Positions 1 to 6,264 of a stretch of 8,357 nucleotides of DNA are shown piece by piece. The DNA comes from Anaerolineales bacterium UBA3071 (GTDB lineage: Bacteria > Chloroflexota > Anaerolineae > UBA3071). A model generated the notes under the pieces. The model saw only the letters and a list, made by a program, of their open reading frames with translations. It did not search any database and was not told the DNA's origin. The stretch spans positions 1-8,357 of the forward strand of contig DFBV01000030.1 in the NCBI GenBank assembly GCA_002366755.1. The letters run 5' to 3'. A program made the position numbers and the translations under genes. The first letter of the stretch is position 1, and each line of letters opens with the position of its first letter.

Positions 1-141
1 GACCATGTCAGGTCACTCTCGCCCCCTCTTCCCTTCCCTTTCTACTCTCCTCATTCCCTCTCCCTGCTTTGAGTGCCCCCTTTCGTCCATTTCGAACTGC
101 TCTGCTGCTCCCTATCCTGCCAGATTCAGAATTGCTGCACT
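1..141. other. Non-coding upstream stretch with pyrimidine-rich tract
   Basis: No gene with a plausible start and ribosome binding site is visible here. Roughly bases 17-70 on the + strand are almost entirely C and T, an unusually one-sided composition. The stretch lies upstream of the transporter gene and its putative promoter. It could be the tail of an upstream region or untranslated DNA. No preQ1 riboswitch core could be recognised by eye. Confidence 0.4.
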
Positions 142-170
142 TTGGCCGTCTCGCTTTCTTGTGATAGAAT
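142..170 (+). promoter_or_regulatory. Putative sigma-70-type promoter for the operon
   Basis: TTGGCC at 142-147 and TAGAAT at 165-170 are separated by 17 bases, the usual spacing for a housekeeping promoter. The -10 box matches four or five of the six consensus positions, while the -35 is weaker. It would give a leader of about 60 bases before the GTG start at 236. It is the only reasonable candidate found upstream of the five-gene operon, and it was read by eye only. Confidence 0.35.
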
Positions 171-235
171 AGTCATGAGAATGCCCTTGCCCCCGGAATG
201 TAGTCACACGCTTTCCAACTGAGGAGGAAACGACC

Positions 236-943
236 GTGTCAGCAGAGCAACAACAGGGGTCTACCTCGGCCACAGGTTACTCTCAATGGTTCATCCTCGT
301 CACCGCCGTCTTCATCACCTGCCTGGTCACGGCTAACATCACCGCTGTCAAGCTAGTGAGCGTATTCGGCCTGGTGCTCCCGGCTGCCATCATCATTTTC
401 CCCATCAGCTACATCTTCGGCGACGTGTTGACCGAGGTGTACGGCTACCGCCAGGCGCGGCGGGTGATCTGGCTGGGCTTTTTCTGCAACCTCATCGCCG
501 TGGTCGCCATCTGGGTAGGACAGGTGTTGCCCGCCGCCTCGTTCTGGGACGGTCAGGCGGCCTACGAGCGCATCCTGGGCTACACCCCCCGGCTGCTGGT
601 CGCTTCGTTTCTGGCCTACTTGCTGGGCGAGTTTGCTAATTCCTTCGTCCTGGCGAAGATGAAGATCGCCACCCAGGGACGCTGGCTGTGGACGCGCACC
701 ATCGCCTCGACGCTGGTGGGGCAGGGGCTGGACTCGCTGGTGTTTATGACACTGGCCTTTGTGGGCACTATCCCACTGAGCGGCCTAGCTTCGGCTATCG
801 TGACCCAGTGGCTGGCGAAATCTGTCTATGAGGCGGCTGTGACGCCGCTGACCTACAAGGTGGCGAACTTCCTCAAGCGGAAAGAAGGTGTGGATGTGTA
901 TGACTACGACACCCAGTTCAATCCCCTACTGGTAGCGAAGTGA
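236..943 (+). CDS. yhhQ: YhhQ/DUF165-family queuosine precursor transporter
   Basis: This is an inner-membrane protein of 235 residues, a normal length for the family. Characterised YhhQ members import 7-deazaguanine queuosine precursors (preQ0/preQ1). The GTG start is supported by GAGGAGG at 221-227, eight bases upstream. About six hydrophobic segments are visible, near residues 18-41, 48-62, 78-98, 120-140, 155-176 and 188-210. The family signature is clear: DVLTEVYGYR at 63-72 followed by ARRVIW, then GEFANSF at 131-137 and a GQGLDSLVF stretch at 162-170. It is the first gene of a compact operon, and its stop overlaps the Shine-Dalgarno of the next gene. Seen with a TGT paralogue downstream, it probably supplies a deazaguanine base for that enzyme. 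It could also simply serve cellular queuosine synthesis. Family assignment is strong. The exact substrate is inferred. Confidence 0.9.
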   Translation: MSAEQQQGSTSATGYSQWFILVTAVFITCLVTANITAVKLVSVFGLVLPAAIIIFPISYIFGDVLTEVYGYRQARRVIWLGFFCNLIAVVAIWVGQVLPAASFWDGQAAYERILGYTPRLLVASFLAYLLGEFANSFVLAKMKIATQGRWLWTRTIASTLVGQGLDSLVFMTLAFVGTIPLSGLASAIVTQWLAKSVYEAAVTPLTYKVANFLKRKEGVDVYDYDTQFNPLLVAK

Positions 944-950
944 AGGAGGT
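943..950 (+). promoter_or_regulatory. Shine-Dalgarno AAGGAGGT that sets a TTG start at 955
   Basis: AAGGAGGT begins on the last base of the transporter stop codon and ends four bases before TTG at 955. It is a near-perfect anti-16S match. It lies inside the reading frame if the upstream GTG at 940 is taken as start, so the TTG at 955 is the better start. The overlap with the transporter stop suggests translational coupling. Confidence 0.75.
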
Positions 951-954
951 GACT

Positions 955-1683
955 TTGAACCACTGGTTACTAATCCTTTCTTGTTCCCAGAGGAAACGTC
1001 CTGAGCCAGACTTGCTACCAGCTGTGGAGCGCTATGACGGCCCAGCGTTTCAGGTACTGCGCAAGTTCCTGCGAGAATGTCCTCTTGAGGCGCAAGACCT
1101 GGATGTCTTTATCCTCTCAGCCGAGTTTGGCCTCATCCCATCCAGTAAACCAATTCCCAACTATCATCACCAAATGACACCTCACCGGGCCATCGAACTG
1201 CAACCAAAGGTGCTGGCAGAATTAGAGCGTATCCTAAAGAGTGGGCAATACAAAGAGCTATTCATAAGCATGGGGAAAGACTACCTGTGGGCACTAGCCG
1301 GCTACGGATTGCTGATCCCAGCCGACCTCAAGGTGACCATCTACAGGGGTGGACGTGGCCGCCAACAGGCAAAGCTGCACGACTGGTTACATGGTGGGCC
1401 ACCTTCTCAGAAAGCGACTGTCACTCAACAGGGTAAGGCACGCATCCGGGGTGTTGAGATTGCACTCACATCAGAGCAAGTGATGGAGATGGCTCGTCAG
1501 GCACTGGCGGAAGGACGGGGTGATCCGACACGCTACCAATCGTGGTATGTCCTGGTGGATAACCGACGGGTGGCCCCCAAATGGCTGGTCAGCCAGTTGG
1601 CGGGGTTGCCGGTGAGTGCCTTTGTGACCAGCGAGGCGCGGCGCGTGTTGGCGCAGTTGGGTATCGAGGTGTTGCGCGCATGA
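955..1683 (+). CDS. DUF6884-like protein with extra C-terminal domain
   Basis: From the TTG start at 955 this is 242 residues. The N-terminal part (about 1-145) resembles DUF6884 as I remember it: ILSCSQRK near 7-14, FILSAEFGLI at 52-61, an NYHHQM stretch near 69-74, and a MGKDY stretch near 106-110 where the family has a conserved glycine and tyrosine. Its biochemical role is not established to my knowledge. A linker with KATVTQQGKARIRG (about 153-166) leads to a separate C-terminal domain of roughly 80 residues. That domain contains SWYVLVDNRRVAPKWLV (196-212) and ends with ARRVLAQLGIEV. Its pattern recalls small head or DNA-binding domains of modification-dependent restriction proteins, which is a weak, memory-based comparison. 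Its stop overlaps the next start as ATGA. Placement between a deazaguanine importer and NurA/HerA suggests a role in base modification or in sensing modified DNA. The function is unknown. Confidence 0.7.
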   Translation: MNHWLLILSCSQRKRPEPDLLPAVERYDGPAFQVLRKFLRECPLEAQDLDVFILSAEFGLIPSSKPIPNYHHQMTPHRAIELQPKVLAELERILKSGQYKELFISMGKDYLWALAGYGLLIPADLKVTIYRGGRGRQQAKLHDWLHGGPPSQKATVTQQGKARIRGVEIALTSEQVMEMARQALAEGRGDPTRYQSWYVLVDNRRVAPKWLVSQLAGLPVSAFVTSEARRVLAQLGIEVLRA

Positions 1684-3170
1684 ACCACAGAACATCCGGG
1701 GATCGCCGTTTGACAGAGGAAGGTGTACACGATGACCTGCAACGCCAGCCGCACTTGTTGATGAAGCTGGCCGAAAACGCACTGACCGTAGCCGAGAGCC
1801 TGCGCGATAATTACTTCAAGAACACAGCACGCTTTGTGACAGCACTACGTCGGGCGATGCACGCTGCAGGCCAAGGCAAACGGTCTGATCCAATCCTGAC
1901 CGCCCATGGAATTGAGAATGCTGACTGGTCGGCTGTGCAAGGTGAGGTAGTGACGTTCATTGATGGAGGCGTTGGGCGGGTGCAAATCTCAAGCCAAGTG
2001 CCCATCCTTCTACGTGTTGGCTCATATTGTGTACGTACAGGTGAGCGTCGTCTGGCTGAACGAGAACGGTTTGGCTACTACCCCGTCATCCTGGGTGATC
2101 TGGAGGGTGGCAGTAAGGAGCGTAAAGACTTTCCTGACATTGTGCGCATCACAGCCGAACTTCTTGGCGGTTTATCGGTGCTGGACCGGACGCCTGATCT
2201 CTGCGTCCTGATGTTCCACGGCCCGTTGGTCTACCTGATGGGCGGCTATGCGGGACACACCCCCTTTACTGAACGAGACACCGACCTCTTTTTGCGTCAT
2301 TATGCGCCGGACCCTGACCTGGGCCGCCAACTCAAAGAAGGCTTTTTGCGGGAAGCGCGACTGGACATTTACCCCCAGATGACCGACCGCTCCGATGAAT
2401 GGATCAAACGGCGGGTGTTCGAGCCACTAGCTTGGATCGCTTACCTGTACCGGCGACTGATTCGGGAAGCACGCCGACGCAAACCCACACCCATCATCGC
2501 TGGTGTGGTCGAGCGCGGGGAGTTGCGGTGGTTTAGCGAAAAGGTGCTGCTGGAGCGCGTCTTCCGGGGATTGCGAGCCAAAGGGAACGCAGACTATTTC
2601 AACCGGATGTACGGTCGATCTGACCTGACCTCGCCCAAGGCCTTGCTCGACCGGCTGGGGTACACCGACACTCTCCTGTTGGCTATGCTGCTTCAGCCGG
2701 GGCAGTTCTCAGAGCCGTGGGAGATTGAAAAATACGAAGGTTTGCGTCGGGGAGCCGTCTCTCTGCCAGGCGAAGCTGGCACAGGGCTAGTCAACTTTGC
2801 ACCTTTGAAGCCGGGAAAGATTGGCTTTCCGCAGGTGCGTGGATGCTATGTACATGTGTCAGAGACCACGGAGCCAGTGCGGGTTGAAGTGTTTGAGGAG
2901 TTGGGGGCTGACCAGATTGTAGAAGCCGCCCGCCGCACGTACTTGTATGCGCGCCTGCTCCCCGGCTATGGCTTCCCTGTGGGCCTGGACATCGCCGACA
3001 AACTTGCCCACGTCCCAGCCTGGCTGACCGATGCCTATGGCAAGCTTATCCGATATCACTTGGGCGTCAGCTTGCAGCGTGGTGAAATCAGCGATGCCGA
3101 TATGCGTCGCATTTTGGTTCAAGCAATCTACATGACTCATCGGGACTGGCTATTCCGCCCCAAAGCCTGA
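1680..3170 (+). CDS. nurA: NurA-family nuclease, partner of HerA
   Basis: The protein is 496 residues from ATG 1680, which overlaps the previous stop as ATGA and has GAGGTG at 1666-1671. An earlier in-frame ATG at 1581 lies deep inside the preceding gene and is rejected. NurA nucleases act with the HerA ATPase to resect or degrade DNA ends. The NurA pattern is visible: FIDGG with Asp95 (first metal-binding Asp), AEL with Glu160, LMFHGPL at 177-183, and a C-terminal GFPVGLDIADKLAH block with Asp440 and His444. In family members I recall, the HGPL position is normally DG and the IADKLA position normally AH. Asp and His therefore appear exchanged here. It is somewhat longer than archaeal NurA (about 330-450 residues). 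It is followed directly by herA, which is strong context support. The family call is good. Catalytic competence is uncertain. Confidence 0.8.
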   Translation: MNHRTSGDRRLTEEGVHDDLQRQPHLLMKLAENALTVAESLRDNYFKNTARFVTALRRAMHAAGQGKRSDPILTAHGIENADWSAVQGEVVTFIDGGVGRVQISSQVPILLRVGSYCVRTGERRLAERERFGYYPVILGDLEGGSKERKDFPDIVRITAELLGGLSVLDRTPDLCVLMFHGPLVYLMGGYAGHTPFTERDTDLFLRHYAPDPDLGRQLKEGFLREARLDIYPQMTDRSDEWIKRRVFEPLAWIAYLYRRLIREARRRKPTPIIAGVVERGELRWFSEKVLLERVFRGLRAKGNADYFNRMYGRSDLTSPKALLDRLGYTDTLLLAMLLQPGQFSEPWEIEKYEGLRRGAVSLPGEAGTGLVNFAPLKPGKIGFPQVRGCYVHVSETTEPVRVEVFEELGADQIVEAARRTYLYARLLPGYGFPVGLDIADKLAHVPAWLTDAYGKLIRYHLGVSLQRGEISDADMRRILVQAIYMTHRDWLFRPKA

Positions 3171-3185
3171 CAGGAGGGTGATTTG

Positions 3186-4937
3186 ATGGCAATCTCTAAT
3201 GATGCACAACAGGCAACCCGGTATGTTGGCACAATAGTTGGGGAAAGCACCAGCAGAGAGTTCAGGCTGGCCGTAGCGCACGAAACGATCCGCGAGCAAG
3301 ATATCATTGCTGTGGACGCTGAACTGCGTCAGCCGGAAAGTAATGCCCCGCCTGAAAAGATCCGTGTGTGGGCCAAGGTGCAGCACATTGAAAGGCTGAA
3401 TCCGCTCTTTCCCGCTGAGGCCGGGCACGAACTGGCAGCCACCCGGACGGATCCATTTGACACGGTGCTTTCGTTAAGCCGAGAGATGGTGACGGCAGTT
3501 TGCCAGGTCCTAGGAGCCGAGCCGCTGGCCGGAAGAAGTGGTGGTAAGCTGGATCACCTGCGCTACCCGCCCCAGCCTGCTTCCAGCGCTTACCGCCCCG
3601 ACTCAAAGGACATCGCCCGCGTTGTTTTGGGAGAACTGCAACAAAAGCAAAAGCGTGCCCTGGACATCGCTACCCTTTCCAATCGCCCCGGAGTAGACGT
3701 GAAGGTAGACGGCCACGCTATTGTCAAGCGCCACCTGGCTATCTTGGCGATGACTGGCGCTGGCAAGAGTTGGACAGCACGGCGCATTATCGAGCAACTT
3801 GCCCAGAAGAACTACCCCATTGTTATCTTCGACCCACACGGAGACTACACTGGGCTAGCGGACGTACCAAGTCTCAAAGACCAGGTGCAGCGGTACTATG
3901 CACAATTCCCGGTTTTCGAACAAGAACCAGAATCTGTGATCACGGTCGTGGAAGCCCTGGCGTGGCAGTTGGCGGATACTCAACGTAGCATGTTCAACGA
4001 TCTTTTCAAAGGCGCAAAGGCCTTTGTTAGTGGGACGCCCGAAGAACTGAAAGAACGTACTCAGTGGCTAAGTCACCATTTGGGAAATGAGACCATTCTG
4101 AGGTATGGTCTGAGACCTAACCTTTTCTTTCTTGCCGATTTTGTCACAGCAGTTGTTAAGGCCGGGAAGAGCAAAGATCAGGAGGCTCTTGCCAAGATTG
4201 TCGAATGGAGCGGTAGGGAGAATCTTAGAGTTACGAGACAAGTTGCTAATTGGCTGGAAGGTTTAACCAGCAGACTGCGAGCAGCTGCAGGAACTCTTTA
4301 CCGCATGGAGCGAATCAATCAGAAGATTGCCCGCAGTGCCCAGCCTCTTCCCACCGATCGAACGGAATTGGTATGCTACGGTCAGATCAGCATCGTAGCC
4401 TTGGCTGGCTACACGGGCGACTTTCAGGCCACAATCTATAGCATCATTGCCGACGATATCTTCGAGGCGCGAGTGAGAGACGAACTCAAACTACCCGTAC
4501 TTCTACTGCTGGAAGAGGCACACAACTTCGCCCCAGCTCGAGCCAGTATGCCAGCCGAGCAGCGTGCCATTACCACCACCAGGCAAATCGCTCAGGAAGG
4601 ACGTAAGTTCGGTGTGGGCCTTATCCTGATCAGCCAGAGGCCGTCACGCCTGGATGAGACTACACTCTCCCAGTGCAACTCCTACATTATCATGCGCATG
4701 GTCAACCCGGCTGACCAAACCTATGTCCGTAGGGTGGTCGAGACCCTGGCTGAGGATGAGGCTCGCATGCTACCTGACCTGGATGTGGGAGAGGCTATCC
4801 TGTCCGGTCAACTGATTAACTTTCCCGTGCTGGTTAAGATGAAAGAGCCCGAATCAAAAGGTGAGCGTGAGGAACGGGACGCCTTTGAAGTCCTCGAAGA
4901 AGTGCGTGCTAGCATTGCTAATGAGACAAGGAGATAA
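3186..4937 (+). CDS. herA: HerA-family hexameric DNA translocase ATPase
   Basis: This is a protein of 583 residues of the HerA/FtsK superfamily. The ATG at 3186 is preferred over the adjacent TTG at 3183, because AGGAGG at 3172-3177 is then well spaced. An N-terminal HAS-barrel-like region begins at YVGTIVGES (about 13-21). Walker A is MTGAGKS with Lys194. Walker B is LLLLEEAH with Glu443/Glu444. A SQRPS sensor-like motif lies at 483-487 and is followed by RMVNPADQTYVRRVV, which carries likely arginine-finger residues. About 250 residues separate Walker A and Walker B, more than I recall for archaeal HerA. The extra helical segment between them, around 4090-4330, is more AT-rich than its surroundings. 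HerA rings pump DNA to NurA and are also used in several anti-phage systems. The upstream nurA and the 2-base gap to the TGT-like gene suggest one complex or pathway. The family assignment is very secure. Confidence 0.92.
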   Translation: MAISNDAQQATRYVGTIVGESTSREFRLAVAHETIREQDIIAVDAELRQPESNAPPEKIRVWAKVQHIERLNPLFPAEAGHELAATRTDPFDTVLSLSREMVTAVCQVLGAEPLAGRSGGKLDHLRYPPQPASSAYRPDSKDIARVVLGELQQKQKRALDIATLSNRPGVDVKVDGHAIVKRHLAILAMTGAGKSWTARRIIEQLAQKNYPIVIFDPHGDYTGLADVPSLKDQVQRYYAQFPVFEQEPESVITVVEALAWQLADTQRSMFNDLFKGAKAFVSGTPEELKERTQWLSHHLGNETILRYGLRPNLFFLADFVTAVVKAGKSKDQEALAKIVEWSGRENLRVTRQVANWLEGLTSRLRAAAGTLYRMERINQKIARSAQPLPTDRTELVCYGQISIVALAGYTGDFQATIYSIIADDIFEARVRDELKLPVLLLLEEAHNFAPARASMPAEQRAITTTRQIAQEGRKFGVGLILISQRPSRLDETTLSQCNSYIIMRMVNPADQTYVRRVVETLAEDEARMLPDLDVGEAILSGQLINFPVLVKMKEPESKGEREERDAFEVLEEVRASIANETRR

Positions 4938-4939
4938 CT

Positions 4940-5980
4940 TTGGAAATCATCGCTGGCCTCAGTTTGAAGAATCTAAAACCTAGAGTGTGGGACCCCACTT
5001 CCCCTTATCATTTGTCCAACTTGCAGGCAGTTATGGTCTCCTATGCTGGTTTTCACCAAATGCCAGTTCGCAGACGCAAGGCAATGGAACAAGGACTTCA
5101 CACTTCTCTAGCCGTTCCTGAAACGGTGAAAGCCTACCTGGACAACGGCGCCTTCTATTTCTTGAGGCGAGACGGGGAAATCCCAAGGAAGAAGTACGAG
5201 CAGTTTGTTGCAGAGGCCAGACCTGACTGGTGGCCCATCCCACAGGACTTCATTCCTACACCCAAAATGACCAAGGAGGAGCAACTCGATTGTTTCAGGC
5301 GTACAATGACTATGAATCGGGCCTATCATCAGGATGGCTATGTGCCCGTGATTCATATTAGTCGTTTCCTGAAGGAGTATTGCACTGCGATCAAAGTTCA
5401 TGACCATCTATCTCAAAAACCAGACATTGCTCTAGGCGGTATTGTACCTAACCTGTTGCGTGCTCGTAAGGCAATGCCCTACATTGAGATTTTGGAAAGC
5501 CTACAACATGTCCGACGGGAGTTTGCTGGGAAACAAATCCACGTCTTCGGCATTGGTGGGACAGCAACACTCCACTTGGCGGCACTGCTGGAAGTGGATA
5601 CTGTGGACTCATCAGGATGGCGCAACAGGGCAGCGCGGGGGATCGTGCAGTTACCTGGTAGTGGCGACCGGGTTGTGGCTGAATTGGGGAACTGGAGAGG
5701 ACGTAGACCATCTCCAGCGGAATGGGACAGGCTGGCAGAATGCCAATGCCCGGCTTGCCAGCAGCATGGGTTAAATGGTCTAAAGGCCGGAGGTATCCAG
5801 GGTTTTTGCAACCGGGCAACACACAACCTATGGACGCTTTTAGAAGAGGCCAGGTTGATCGAAAGGCATCTGGCTGCAGGAACCTACAGCGACTGGTACA
5901 CAAAGCATGTAGAGAACTCTATCTACTTGCCGCTCATCAAGCAGGCTTTGGTGCGACGGAATTCTAGCTCATCGCCATAA
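4940..5980 (+). CDS. dpdA: DpdA-like TGT paralogue (7-deazaguanine transglycosylase)
   Basis: The protein is 346 residues, with a TTG start at 4940 supported by AAGGAG at 4928-4933. The fold is that of tRNA-guanine transglycosylases, which exchange a guanine for a 7-deazaguanine. Landmarks in order are LDNGAF with Asp68, PQDFI with Asp103 (base-recognition Asp position), LGGIVPN with Gly166-Gly167, VFGIGG at 202-207, and VDTVDSSGW with the probable nucleophile Asp223. The zinc site is Cys268, Cys270, Cys273 and His295, a CxCxxC...H arrangement. It is shorter than typical bacterial TGT, and no PUA-like RNA-binding tail is seen. The usual glutamine of the base pocket appears to be replaced around VPVIHIS (134-140). 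DpdA proteins modify DNA instead of tRNA. The HerA-NurA context favours a DNA substrate, but that is inferred and the gene symbol is a family-level label. The last residues (NSSSSP) run into a junction region and may not be native. Confidence 0.78.
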   Translation: MEIIAGLSLKNLKPRVWDPTSPYHLSNLQAVMVSYAGFHQMPVRRRKAMEQGLHTSLAVPETVKAYLDNGAFYFLRRDGEIPRKKYEQFVAEARPDWWPIPQDFIPTPKMTKEEQLDCFRRTMTMNRAYHQDGYVPVIHISRFLKEYCTAIKVHDHLSQKPDIALGGIVPNLLRARKAMPYIEILESLQHVRREFAGKQIHVFGIGGTATLHLAALLEVDTVDSSGWRNRAARGIVQLPGSGDRVVAELGNWRGRRPSPAEWDRLAECQCPACQQHGLNGLKAGGIQGFCNRATHNLWTLLEEARLIERHLAAGTYSDWYTKHVENSIYLPLIKQALVRRNSSSSP

Positions 5981-6099
5981 TCATGAAAACCAACTCCCAA
6001 ACTGACTACATCCATGAGCTCCGCAGCCTCGGCGAAGTTAACATGCCGCTGCCGCCAGCACTGCGCCTTCGGCACCTTCGTGCAGGTTGAGCCATCAAG
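5968..6099 (-). pseudogene. Probable remnant of a BrnT-like toxin gene
   Basis: On the minus strand a readable stretch contains TKVPKAQCWRQRHVNFAEAAE, then LMDVVSLGVGFHDYGDE. This follows the core order I recall for BrnT toxins: a Lys-Ala helix, an R-K-H-G-V-x-F-x-EAA segment, and a D/GEE segment near the end. The glycine of the KHGV motif is absent, there is no start or ribosome binding site, and no neighbouring BrnA is visible. The frame runs into the antisense of the TGT-like gene, overlapping its last codons. I read it as a decayed fragment cut by the insertion of the operon. Chance resemblance is possible. Confidence 0.35.
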
Positions 6100-6113
6100 G
6101 CCAAAGGCGTTTT

Positions 6114-6229
6114 CTATCGAGACACCGGCACCTGGGCCAACCGCTCCTTCAACCACTCGATACCTCCTGTATCGGTCGGATCGACTCCATTGAGCATAGC
6201 CAGGTAGAAGCTGACGAAGTCGCCGAAGT
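6114..6229 (-). pseudogene. 3'-end fragment of the glucose/mannose-6-P isomerase gene
   Basis: The minus strand encodes about 37 residues, from FGDFVSFYLAMLNG through EWLKERLAQVPVSR to a TAG at 6114-6116. They match the C-terminus of the isomerase at 7740-8357 with only one internal residue change, plus an added Arg before the stop. The rest of the gene is absent, so it cannot encode a working enzyme. It is a duplicated fragment, described under the direct repeat. Confidence 0.85.
6121..6229 (+). repeat. 109-bp direct repeat, left copy
   Basis: This stretch aligns without gaps to 7744-7852, in the same orientation, with four mismatches seen by eye (three clustered near 6161-6170 and one at 6186). 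Similarity stops sharply at both ends. The repeat covers the 3' end of the isomerase gene. Together the two copies bracket the AlbA_2 gene. Confidence 0.9.
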
Positions 6230-6264
6230 AGCGGTAGAACCGAGGACGTGAACAGGGAAGCAAG

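Noticed and set aside
171..235. preQ1 riboswitch in the leader of the transporter gene
   Set aside because: No conserved aptamer core or pseudoknot pairing could be recognised by eye; a covariance-model search would decide.
940..954. GTG start at 940 for the DUF6884-like gene
   Set aside because: The extra five codons contain the strong Shine-Dalgarno AAGGAGGT, so TTG at 955 is the likelier start.
1581..1679. Earlier ATG start for the NurA gene, adding 33 residues
   Set aside because: It lies inside the coding sequence of the preceding gene, the added residues do not resemble NurA, and the ATGA overlap at 1680 with GAGGTG upstream is a better start.
5983..6090. Small + strand frame of 35 codons starting at ATG 5983
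   Set aside because: There is no ribosome binding site and no recognisable product, and it overlaps the BrnT-like remnant on the other strand.
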